5,199 nucleotides of DNA from positions 1,747-6,945 of the forward strand of contig DJFN01000209.1 in NCBI GenBank assembly GCA_002432085.1, in the 5' to 3' direction. The notes beneath the pieces were generated by a model. It was not told the DNA's origin. It saw nothing but the letters and a program-made list of their open reading frames with translations, and did not search any database. The DNA comes from Flavobacteriales bacterium UBA5871. Lineage in GTDB: Bacteria > Bacteroidota > Bacteroidia > Flavobacteriales_D > Crocinitomicaceae. Position numbers and translations under genes: made by a program. Of this stretch, positions 1 through 5,199 are shown piece by piece; the stretch's first letter is position 1; each line of letters begins with the position of its first letter.

Positions 1-503
1 CGAATGCCGTTTTTGTCAAGGAATTTCCACCGAAGTCCGCTGCCGACCAGCGCCCGCACTTTCTGATTCAGCAGCTGGTTGTACTGCACCTGCGTATACG
101 ATTCCCATTTCCACGGACTGTTGAACAGGCGGTATGCATAGCGGAAATGCGACATTCCTGAGTTGGCGTAGGTTTGTCCTTCTCCGCGTGTGTAAACGAG
201 ATCGCAGAGCAGCAGGTAATAATGCTTGCGGTTTTTGTATTGAATCCGCGGACGGAAACCGTAGGAATAAAAGAGCTTGTCGTTCTGAACGGCTGAAAAG
301 TTCCCATCGAGGCTGCCGCTCCAACCGGCTGTGTCGTCGTAAATGCGCTTGTTTTCGATGTTGACGACCTGGGAATGGCTGTTCAAAGGGAGAATAAAAG
401 CGAGAATAAGAATCCGAGGAAAGCGATTCCAAAAACTAATATTGCAATATTGCAAAAAGGCATTATTGTACGAATGGCTTTGCTTGTTTGTCACTGCTTC
501 CAT
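1..503 (-). CDS. DUF481-family putative outer-membrane beta-barrel protein, 3' end off the left edge
   Basis: The frame is open from an ATG at 503 to the left edge (167 codons visible, no stop), so the gene is partial at its C-terminus. After a polar start there is an R-ILILAFILPL hydrophobic core (residues 30-40) and a likely signal-peptidase site near NSHS-Q (41-45). The mature part begins VVNIENKR and continues with alternating aromatic/polar strands: FYSYGFRPRIQYK, HYYLLLCDLVYTRGEG, HFRYAYRLF, WKWESYTQVQYNQ, VRALVGSGLRWKF. This pattern, including the 'W.WE.YTQ.QYN......LVG.G.R' stretch, is what I know from Bacteroidota DUF481 (YdiY-like) proteins, which are predicted outer-membrane barrels of unclear function. 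The start lies only 5 nt after the permease stop, which suggests co-transcription. The signal peptide would be unusually long (about 44 residues), so a later non-ATG start such as TTG at codon 17 is possible. Family fairly sure, role unknown. Confidence 0.75.
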   Translation of the reverse strand, partial: MEAVTNKQSHSYNNAFLQYCNISFWNRFPRILILAFILPLNSHSQVVNIENKRIYDDTAGWSGSLDGNFSAVQNDKLFYSYGFRPRIQYKNRKHYYLLLCDLVYTRGEGQTYANSGMSHFRYAYRLFNSPWKWESYTQVQYNQLLNQKVRALVGSGLRWKFLDKNGI

Positions 504-508
504 GTGTT

Positions 509-1630
509 TTATTTGGGAGCAATACGGTAAAGGAAATACGCAAAAACACCGAACACAATGTTCGGCATCCAAACCGCAAGAATCGGCGGAAATCCGACTT
601 TAATAGCCGCAACGGTCGTAATTTTCATTGCGAAAATGTAAACGAACACGAAGGCGAGTCCGATCGCGATATTCACACCGATTCCGCCGCGTTTTTTCCG
701 GCTGGAAACGGCCACACCGATCAGCGTGAGCACGTAAGTCGCAAACGGATAGCTCGTTCGCTGGTAAAGCTCGATCTCGAACATCGGCACGTTCGGATTG
801 CCCTTTTCTTTTTCTTTCCGGATGAAATCCTTGAGCTCGGTGTACGTCATTGCTTCGGCCACGTTGTCGCGCTGGGCCATTTCATCGATGCGGAACGGGA
901 AAATCGTGTCTTTCGTCTTTCCTTCGATGATCGTATCATTCCGGAAAACCGTCAGTTTATTGCCTTCGGCGTCGAACGTATCTTTTGGCAGCGTAATGAC
1001 GCGTTCCCAATAATCGTTCAGCGTCCACTTATACGTTCCCGGCGTTCCGGTCGCCGTACGGGCTTTCAGGAAGCGGATCTGATTGTCGTTTTCATCGAAT
1101 TTCTGGATCACGAATTCGTTGATGATATGCCCGTTTGAAATGTAATTCGTAAAGCTGATGAACTCATGGTTCGGGAACTCCGCATGGTAGTTTTCCACCA
1201 GCAAACGGTCGCGGTAGTATTTGTCTTCGAAATCGAGGCGAACCTGGTTTGAGCGCGGCAATACCATGTGATTCAGAACGAACGACAGGATCATCAGGAT
1301 CGTGGCCGCGATCATATACGGACGCAGCATACGCGTGAACGGCCTTCCGCTGTTGAGGATCGGAATGATCTCCGTTTCCTGCGCCATTTTGGCCGTGAAC
1401 CAGATCACCGCGATGAAAATGATCATCGAAGAGAAGGTATTTCCGTAATAAATGAGGAAGTTGAGGTAATACCCGAAAATGATCTCGCTGATCGGCGCCT
1501 GGTTCTCGATGAATTCCGCCAGGCGCTCCGACAGGTCGAAAACCATCGCCAGCAACATGATCACGCCCAGCATGAAAAAGAAGGTCGTGAGAAATTTGCG
1601 GATGATATAACGATCGAGAATTTTCAGCAT
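509..1630 (-). CDS. LptF/LptG (YjgP/YjgQ) family LPS export permease
   Basis: 373 residues with the family's layout. The N-terminal amphipathic stretch MLKILDRYIIRKFL leads into TM1 (about 13-32), TM2 (about 60-80) and TM3 (about 103-122). A soluble, strand-rich periplasmic domain follows (about 125-285, the beta-jellyroll of the family), then TM4 (about 293-310), TM5 (about 318-336) and TM6 (about 345-368). Family-typical pieces are visible: AQETEIIPILNSGRPFTRMLRP after TM2 and SSRKKRGGIGVNIAIGLAFVFVYIF before and in TM5. In the known Lpt system, LptF and LptG form the inner-membrane channel of the LptB2FG ABC transporter that lifts LPS from the inner membrane to LptC and LptA. LptF and LptG are hard to tell apart in Bacteroidota, so no symbol is given. 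The ATPase LptB is not in the window. The start is the only ATG giving the standard N-terminus. The gene lies 89 nt downstream of tgt, in the same direction. Confidence 0.93.
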   Translation of the reverse strand: MLKILDRYIIRKFLTTFFFMLGVIMLLAMVFDLSERLAEFIENQAPISEIIFGYYLNFLIYYGNTFSSMIIFIAVIWFTAKMAQETEIIPILNSGRPFTRMLRPYMIAATILMILSFVLNHMVLPRSNQVRLDFEDKYYRDRLLVENYHAEFPNHEFISFTNYISNGHIINEFVIQKFDENDNQIRFLKARTATGTPGTYKWTLNDYWERVITLPKDTFDAEGNKLTVFRNDTIIEGKTKDTIFPFRIDEMAQRDNVAEAMTYTELKDFIRKEKEKGNPNVPMFEIELYQRTSYPFATYVLTLIGVAVSSRKKRGGIGVNIAIGLAFVFVYIFAMKITTVAAIKVGFPPILAVWMPNIVFGVFAYFLYRIAPK

Positions 1631-1640
1631 AGCAACGTTT

Positions 1641-1670
1641 CCCCCTTTGGAGGGGGATTAAGGGGGAGGA
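1641..1670. repeat. C/G-rich inverted repeat with a duplicated arm, just upstream of the permease start
   Basis: On the plus strand CCCCCT (1641-1646), loop TTGG, AGGGGG (1651-1656) form a perfect 6-bp stem. A second AGGGGG copy follows at 1661-1666. Read on the coding (minus) strand, two CCCCCT arms compete for one AGGGGG arm that ends 10 nt before the ATG at 1630. The element therefore lies in the tgt-permease leader and could occlude or stand in for a ribosome binding site. No T-run follows, so it is not a typical terminator. From memory, similar 'CCCCCTTTGGAGGGGG' elements recur between genes in many Bacteroidota genomes, which suggests a dispersed repeat family; a genome search is needed to confirm this. 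Confidence 0.6.
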
Positions 1671-1719
1671 TTTTTCTACTTGTAGCCTTATTCATCAACC
1701 TGCTGCTCTCCCCGTAAAG

Positions 1720-2850
1720 TTATAATCTTCTCCCCAGTTTTACTACCATTTCATCTTTCCAGCTGCGGAACGAACCGTCCAGAATCCGAACGCGGGCTTC
1801 TTTCACCAACGCCAGATAGAACGCAAGATTGTGGATCGTAGCAATCTGGATCGCCAGATTTTCTTTCGCTTTCACGAGATGATGCAGGTACGCTTTGGAA
1901 TAAACCTGGTCCACATACGCCGTTCCGTTCGGGTCAACGGGTGAAAAATCCTTTTCCCATTTCTGGTTTTTGATGTTGATCGTTCCTTCGGAAGTGAACA
2001 ACATTCCGTGACGGGCGTTGCGCGACGGCATCACACAATCGAACATATCCACACCCAACGCGATTGCTTCCAGGATATTGACCGGCGTCCCGACACCCAT
2101 CAGGTAACGAGGCTTGTCAGATGGCAAAATGCTGCAAACGAGATCAGTCATGCTGTACAGATCTTCATCCGGCTCGCCAACCGACAACCCGCCGATGGCA
2201 TTTCCGAAAGCGCCCTGCTCGGCAATAAATTCCGCCGATTCTTTGCGAAGATCCGGGTAAACACTTCCCTGAACGATCGGAAACAATGCCTGATCGTGAC
2301 CGTATTTCGGCTGCGTATTTTCAAACTGCGTGATACAGCGCTTTAGCCAGCGATGCGTCATGTGCATGGAACGCTTGGCGTAATTGTACTCGCACGGATA
2401 CGGCGTACATTCGTCGAATGCCATGATGATATCCGCGCCAATCGTACGCTGAACGTCGATCGCGTGTTCCGGGCTGAAGAAATGATAGCTTCCGTTGATG
2501 TGTGACTGAAAACGCACACCTTCTTCAACGATTTTTCGTGCTCCGGCCAGTGAATACACCTGGTAGCCACCGCTGTCGGTCAGGATCGGACGCTCCCAAT
2601 TGATAAACTGGTGCAGACCTCCGGCCGCTTCGATGATCTCCATTCCCGGACGCATATACAAATGGTACGTATTTCCGAGGATGATCTGCGCCTGCACGTC
2701 GTCGCGCAATTCCTGCTGGTGTACTCCCTTAACGGTTCCCTGCGTACCAACCGGCATGAAGATCGGAGTTTCTATGGTACCGTGATCGGTATGGAGGAGT
2801 CCGGCGCGCGCTTTTGATTGCGGGTCGGTGTGCTTCAGCTCGAAGTGCAT
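1720..2850 (-). CDS. tgt: tRNA-guanine(34) transglycosylase (queuosine pathway)
   Basis: 376 residues, the usual bacterial length. The enzyme replaces guanine-34 in GUN-anticodon tRNAs with preQ1 in the cytoplasm. Conserved blocks in order: TPIFMPVGTQGTVKG (29-42), ILGNTYHLYMRPG (57-69), LTDSGGYQV with D92, FDECTPYP with D146 and C148, PIVQG with Q194, GGLSVGE (220-226), and MFDCVMPSRNARHG with D271 as the predicted nucleophile (Zymomonas D280). C148 and V224 fit the bacterial preQ1-type pocket rather than a eukaryotic queuine pocket. The C-terminal zinc motif CxCxxC is absent: the aligned positions are G309, A311 and D314, while the fourth ligand H340 (IHNL) remains. The open frame extends 33 codons upstream to 2949, but MHFELKHTDPQSKARAG is the family's normal N-terminus, and the promoter element at 2875-2882 lies inside that extension, so the start at 2850 is chosen. 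First gene of the leftward unit. Confidence 0.97.
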   Translation of the reverse strand: MHFELKHTDPQSKARAGLLHTDHGTIETPIFMPVGTQGTVKGVHQQELRDDVQAQIILGNTYHLYMRPGMEIIEAAGGLHQFINWERPILTDSGGYQVYSLAGARKIVEEGVRFQSHINGSYHFFSPEHAIDVQRTIGADIIMAFDECTPYPCEYNYAKRSMHMTHRWLKRCITQFENTQPKYGHDQALFPIVQGSVYPDLRKESAEFIAEQGAFGNAIGGLSVGEPDEDLYSMTDLVCSILPSDKPRYLMGVGTPVNILEAIALGVDMFDCVMPSRNARHGMLFTSEGTINIKNQKWEKDFSPVDPNGTAYVDQVYSKAYLHHLVKAKENLAIQIATIHNLAFYLALVKEARVRILDGSFRSWKDEMVVKLGRRL

Positions 2851-2874
2851 AAATCTGTTGAAAAATAACCGGCG

Positions 2875-2882
2875 CAAAGATA
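2875..2882 (-). promoter_or_regulatory. Predicted Bacteroidota -7 element for tgt
   Basis: The minus strand reads TATCTTTG, a perfect match to the Bacteroidota -7 consensus TAnnTTTG. It lies 24 nt upstream of the tgt start codon, which predicts a leader of about 16-19 nt. No TTG at the usual spacing for a -33 element is visible, so the promoter call rests on the -7 box and on its position in a short divergent gap. Confidence 0.5.
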
Positions 2883-2903
2883 AGGGGATTTCACAAAGCA
2901 CTC

Positions 2904-2911
2904 CATCTTTG
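2904..2911 (+). promoter_or_regulatory. Possible -7 element for the glycosyltransferase-sigma unit
   Basis: CATCTTTG matches TAnnTTTG except for the first base and lies 18 nt before the glycosyltransferase ATG. No well-spaced TTG -33 element is seen. The box mirrors the tgt -7 box: CAAAGAT (2875-2881) and ATCTTTG (2905-2911) form a perfect 7-bp inverted repeat. An overlapping 10-bp palindrome TTGTGCACAA lies at 2909-2918. Weak call. Confidence 0.3.
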
Positions 2912-2929
2912 TGCACAAGAACAGCACGC

Positions 2930-4063
2930 ATGAAATTCATCCCGGACACTGAAAACCCGTTTATCTTCTACACGTTTTGGATTTTCGCCGGATTATGTCT
3001 GCTGCAAACGCTCTACACGATCCTGTTTTTCGGTCGTCTCGCCTATCACAAACAGCGACAGGCGAGCTCATCCCTCCCGCCGGTTTCGGTGGTGATCGCA
3101 GCGCGAAATGAATCCGACAACCTGTTTGAGAACCTGCCGAAGATCCTTGGGCAACGGTATCCGCAATTCGAAGTGGTAGTAGTGAACCATCAATCCCTCG
3201 ACGATACGAAGCATTTGCTTTCGGCCCTGCAGCGCGAATACAAGAACCTCGTGGTGATGGAAATCGGGCGCAGCAAGCACATGATGGCCAGCAAAAAGCT
3301 TCCGTTGACACTCGGTATTAAAAAAGCACAATATGAGCACCTGATCTTAACCGATGCGGATTGCAGCCCGGCGAGCGATCTGTGGCTTCAGCGCATGGTG
3401 GAGCAGTTCAACGACCAGAAGCAGATCGTGCTGGGATTCGGTCCGTACAAGGAAACCAAAGGCCTGCTCAACAAGATCATTCGTTTCGATGCGATCATGA
3501 TCGCCGTTCATTACTTCAGCATGGCACTCAACCGCTTACCTTATATGGGCGTCGGGCGGAACATTGCTTACACCAAAACGGTTTTCAACTCGGTGAGCGG
3601 CTTTAAATCGCACTACTCCGTTGCTTCCGGCGATGATGATCTGTTCGTGCAGGATGCGGCCCGCAAGCGCAATTATGCCATTCAGCTTTCACCCGAGAGC
3701 TTTATGTTCAGTGACGCGAAGGAAACGTGGGAAATGTGGAAAATGCAGAAAGCACGTCATTACACCACGGCACCGCATTACCGGGTTTTCAAAAAGGCAT
3801 TGTTAGGAATCTATCCGCTAACGCTGCTGATGCTGCTGATTTGCTTTGTTATTTTGATGTTGCAACCGGAATGGCGTATCCATGCCGGCGCAGGATTCGG
3901 CTTGGTTTTCCTGCTGAAATGGTGGCTCATGGGTCGCTGCTTCAGCCGTTTACGAGGGAAAGGCTTTGTGGCATTGCTGCCCTTCCTTGATCTTTTGTAT
4001 GTGGTATGCCTGCCGTTCTTTTATTATTCAACGCAGCAAAAAAGGACTTCGTCATGGAAGTAG
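2930..4063 (+). CDS. Membrane-anchored family 2 glycosyltransferase
   Basis: 377 residues. One N-terminal membrane helix (about 14-35) precedes a GT-A domain that opens with PPVSVVIAARNESDNL (50-64). The DxD metal/nucleotide motif is LTDADC (D142, D144). A GDDD motif (234-237) stands where processive and related GT2 enzymes carry the catalytic acid, and QKARHY (273-278) is a QxxRW-like motif with His in place of Trp. Three C-terminal helices follow (about 290-311, 318-335, 346-367), so the catalytic domain should face the cytoplasm. The general role is transfer of a sugar from a nucleotide-sugar donor to a lipid or glycan acceptor of the envelope; donor and acceptor cannot be told. The open frame extends upstream to 2828, but that would run back through the whole divergent promoter region and into tgt, so ATG at 2930 is chosen. 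The last 10 nt overlap the sigma-factor gene. Confidence 0.88.
   Translation: MKFIPDTENPFIFYTFWIFAGLCLLQTLYTILFFGRLAYHKQRQASSSLPPVSVVIAARNESDNLFENLPKILGQRYPQFEVVVVNHQSLDDTKHLLSALQREYKNLVVMEIGRSKHMMASKKLPLTLGIKKAQYEHLILTDADCSPASDLWLQRMVEQFNDQKQIVLGFGPYKETKGLLNKIIRFDAIMIAVHYFSMALNRLPYMGVGRNIAYTKTVFNSVSGFKSHYSVASGDDDLFVQDAARKRNYAIQLSPESFMFSDAKETWEMWKMQKARHYTTAPHYRVFKKALLGIYPLTLLMLLICFVILMLQPEWRIHAGAGFGLVFLLKWWLMGRCFSRLRGKGFVALLPFLDLLYVVCLPFFYYSTQQKRTSSWK
4041..4046 (+). promoter_or_regulatory. Shine-Dalgarno-like AAAGGA for the sigma factor
   Basis: AAAGGA lies 7 nt before the ATG at 4054, inside the end of the glycosyltransferase gene. It supports that start over the ATG at 4006, which would add 16 residues (MPAVLLLFN...) that merely overlap the glycosyltransferase in another frame. 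A clear SD is less common in Bacteroidota, so this one may matter for reinitiation after the upstream gene. Confidence 0.5.
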
Positions 4064-4659
4064 GTGAGCATTTATCGGACAAAGCACGGGCAGATTTGTT
4101 GCTGGTAGATGCTGCACGCAGTGGCGACCAGGCAGCTTTTGCGACCCTGATGGACCGTTACCGCGAATCCATTTACTACATGATGATGAAAATGGTGCGC
4201 AACAACGACGACGCCGATGATCTCACGATCGAAGCATTCGGAAAAGCGTTCAGCCGTCTCGATCAATATTCTCCGAGCTTTGCGTTCAGCACCTGGCTTT
4301 TCAAAATTGCCTCCAATAACTGCATCGACTTCATCCGGAAGAAACGGATCAAGCTCACTTCCATGGACACCGGCTATACTAACGACGAAGGCGAAAGCAT
4401 CACCATCGATGCGCGCTCGGTAACCCGCGATCCGGAAGAAACGATCATTCACAACCAGAAAGTGAAGCACATGCGTCACCTCGTGAGCAAGCTCAAACCG
4501 CGTTACCGCGAGCTGATCGAAAAACGCTACTTCGAAGAGCTGAGCTACGAGGAGATCGCCGACGAGCTGAATCTGCCACTCGGCACCGTAAAAGCACAAT
4601 TGTTCCGCGCAAGAGATTTCTTAGCACAGATGATGGAGCAGACGAAAGACGCTATTTAA
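4054..4659 (+). CDS. ECF-type sigma-70 family RNA polymerase sigma factor
   Basis: 201 residues with the two ECF domains. Sigma-2 covers about 18-99: SGDQAAFATLMDRYRESIYYM (2.1), then DADDLTIEAFGKAFSRLDQY (2.2, core RNA polymerase contact), then FSTWLFKIASNNCIDFIRKKR (2.3/2.4, promoter melting and -10 recognition). A variable acidic linker runs about 100-135. Sigma-4 covers about 138-195 with the helix-turn-helix LSYEEIADELNLPLGTVKAQLFRAR (163-187) for -35 recognition. It has neither region 1.1 nor region 3, as expected of the ECF group. ATG 4054 overlaps the glycosyltransferase stop (ATGGAAGTAG), so the two are probably translationally coupled. No anti-sigma factor gene follows; the next gene is convergent. 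Targets cannot be predicted from the window. Confidence 0.93.
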   Translation: MEVGEHLSDKARADLLLVDAARSGDQAAFATLMDRYRESIYYMMMKMVRNNDDADDLTIEAFGKAFSRLDQYSPSFAFSTWLFKIASNNCIDFIRKKRIKLTSMDTGYTNDEGESITIDARSVTRDPEETIIHNQKVKHMRHLVSKLKPRYRELIEKRYFEELSYEEIADELNLPLGTVKAQLFRARDFLAQMMEQTKDAI

Positions 4660-4660
4660 T

Positions 4661-4696
4661 AATTGACATTGGACAATTTACAGTTGACAATTGTCC
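4661..4696. repeat. Short AATTGACA-type repeat with inverted repeat, after the sigma gene
   Basis: Three imperfect copies of a TTGACA/GGACAATT-like unit lie directly after the sigma stop codon. GGACAATT (4671-4678) and AATTGTCC (4689-4696) form a perfect 8-bp stem around a 10-nt loop, and GACAATTGTC (4686-4695) is itself palindromic. No T-run follows, so termination is doubtful. From memory, TTGACAATTG-type strings are frequent in Bacteroidota intergenic DNA. Confidence 0.5.
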
Positions 4697-4722
4697 CGTA
4701 TTATTGGCTCGTATAGTCACGA

Positions 4723-4745
4723 TTTGACCCTCAAACTTTTGTTTT
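4723..4745 (+). terminator. Weak candidate terminator for the glycosyltransferase-sigma unit
   Basis: TTTGA-CCC-TCAAA (4723-4735) is a perfect but A/T-rich 5-bp stem, followed by CTTTTGTTTT. The T-rich tail and the position 63 nt past the sigma stop fit a rho-independent terminator, but the stem is weak. A second small hairpin, CGAAT-TCT-ATTCG (4750-4762), lies next to it. The rest of the 4660-4800 gap shows nothing I can name. Confidence 0.25.
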
Positions 4746-4800
4746 CAAACGAATTCTATTCGAGAAGACATCACTAAAGAATTTCAGCTTGCCTTATCCT

Positions 4801-5199
4801 TTAATTTTCTGAATAGCTCATCAGAACATAAGCAGTCTGAGGTAATAGCATAGACTCGCTAAACTGAAACGTACGTTTTCTGCAAACAGTCACGATCAGT
4901 TCGCGCATTTTGCCAGCCTGGATAGCTCCCATCTGCTCGTGGCTGATGTAAAGCGAAATCGTTTCGCCGTAGATCGCTTTATCAATCGGATCCAGAACAA
5001 GGACAATGATCGGTTCATGTGGAACAAGCATACCGAAAGAACGGCAATTCAAATTATGCGTTAATACAGAGGAAATGATCGGTATCGGTGCCTTGATCTT
5101 CAACCGGACTGATTGGTTTTCATAAACCTGTTCTACGTTTCGTTTCGAAAAAACTGAAGTTGTAAACTCCTTGATTTCAGGAATTCGAACGCTATGCTG
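4801..5199 (-). CDS. Unrecognised protein, 5' end beyond the right edge
   Basis: The frame is open from the right edge to a TAA at 4801-4803, giving 132 codons with no in-window ATG near the N-terminus. Upstream of the TTG at 5103 it still reads as a plausible protein (QHSVRIPEIKEFTTSVFSKRNVEQVYEN...), so the true start is probably outside the window. The visible part alternates short hydrophobic strands (PIIVLVLDP, ETISLYI, ELIVTVC, AYVLMSYSEN), suggesting a soluble, beta-rich C-terminal domain. No transmembrane segment, signal or catalytic motif is visible. I do not recognise the family. The DNA is visibly more A+T-rich than the genes to its left. It is convergent with the sigma gene across a 141-bp gap, so it is probably not part of that unit. 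Confidence 0.5.
   Translation of the reverse strand, partial: QHSVRIPEIKEFTTSVFSKRNVEQVYENQSVRLKIKAPIPIISSVLTHNLNCRSFGMLVPHEPIIVLVLDPIDKAIYGETISLYISHEQMGAIQAGKMRELIVTVCRKRTFQFSESMLLPQTAYVLMSYSEN

Noticed and set aside
16..432. Minus-strand 138-codon open frame at the left edge
   Set aside because: It is Arg/Gln/Ser-rich low-complexity translation in a frame overlapping the DUF481 gene, whose own frame gives a coherent secreted barrel protein.
488..1138. Plus-strand 216-codon open frame opposite the permease
   Set aside because: It is antisense to a clear LptF/LptG gene; its His/Arg/Asp/Phe-rich product is typical of a shadow frame.
1268..1717. Plus-strand 149-codon open frame opposite the permease N-terminus
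   Set aside because: Its Arg/Asp/Glu/His-rich translation is antisense to the permease TM region and crosses the repeat; no family resemblance.
1631..1719. Terminator between tgt and the permease
   Set aside because: The C/G-rich hairpin lacks a following T-run and sits next to the permease start codon, so a leader structure or dispersed repeat fits better.
2851..2949. N-terminal extension of Tgt to the ATG at 2949
   Set aside because: It would run through the predicted promoter and into the start of the divergent gene, and the family begins at MHFELKHTDPQSKARAG.
4072..4599. Minus-strand 175-codon open frame opposite the sigma factor
   Set aside because: Antisense shadow; the plus-strand frame has full ECF sigma domains.

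Overview
The window looks like core chromosome of a Bacteroidota bacterium, most likely Flavobacteriales-like with moderate GC. The clues are a 376-residue Tgt of the Bacteroidota type with its zinc cysteines replaced, a short (373 aa) LptF/LptG permease beside it, a DUF481 outer-membrane barrel, a perfect TAnnTTTG promoter element (the Bacteroidota -7 consensus), and mostly weak Shine-Dalgarno sequences. The exact genus cannot be read from the sequence.

Layout: two divergent transcription units start from a 79-bp gap at 2851-2929. Leftward (minus strand) run tgt (2850-1720), an LptF/LptG-family permease (1630-509), and a DUF481 putative outer-membrane protein whose 3' end lies beyond the left edge (503-1). 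Rightward (plus strand) run a membrane-anchored family 2 glycosyltransferase (2930-4063) and, overlapping it by 10 nt, an ECF-type sigma-70 factor (4054-4659). A short repeat-bearing convergent gap (4660-4800) separates these from an unrecognised minus-strand gene (4801-5199) that enters from the right edge and is visibly more A+T-rich.

Functionally the window joins tRNA modification (queuosine pathway) with envelope biogenesis: LPS export permease, outer-membrane barrel and membrane glycosyltransferase, plus a sigma factor translationally coupled to the glycosyltransferase. Co-transcription is inferred from spacing only.

I do not see a new defence system, mobile element, CRISPR array or RNA gene. 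The points most worth a second look are the lost zinc ligands of Tgt, the symmetric divergent promoter gap, the C/G-rich double-arm hairpin in front of the permease start, the palindrome in the 5' end of the DUF481 gene, and the unknown right-edge gene.
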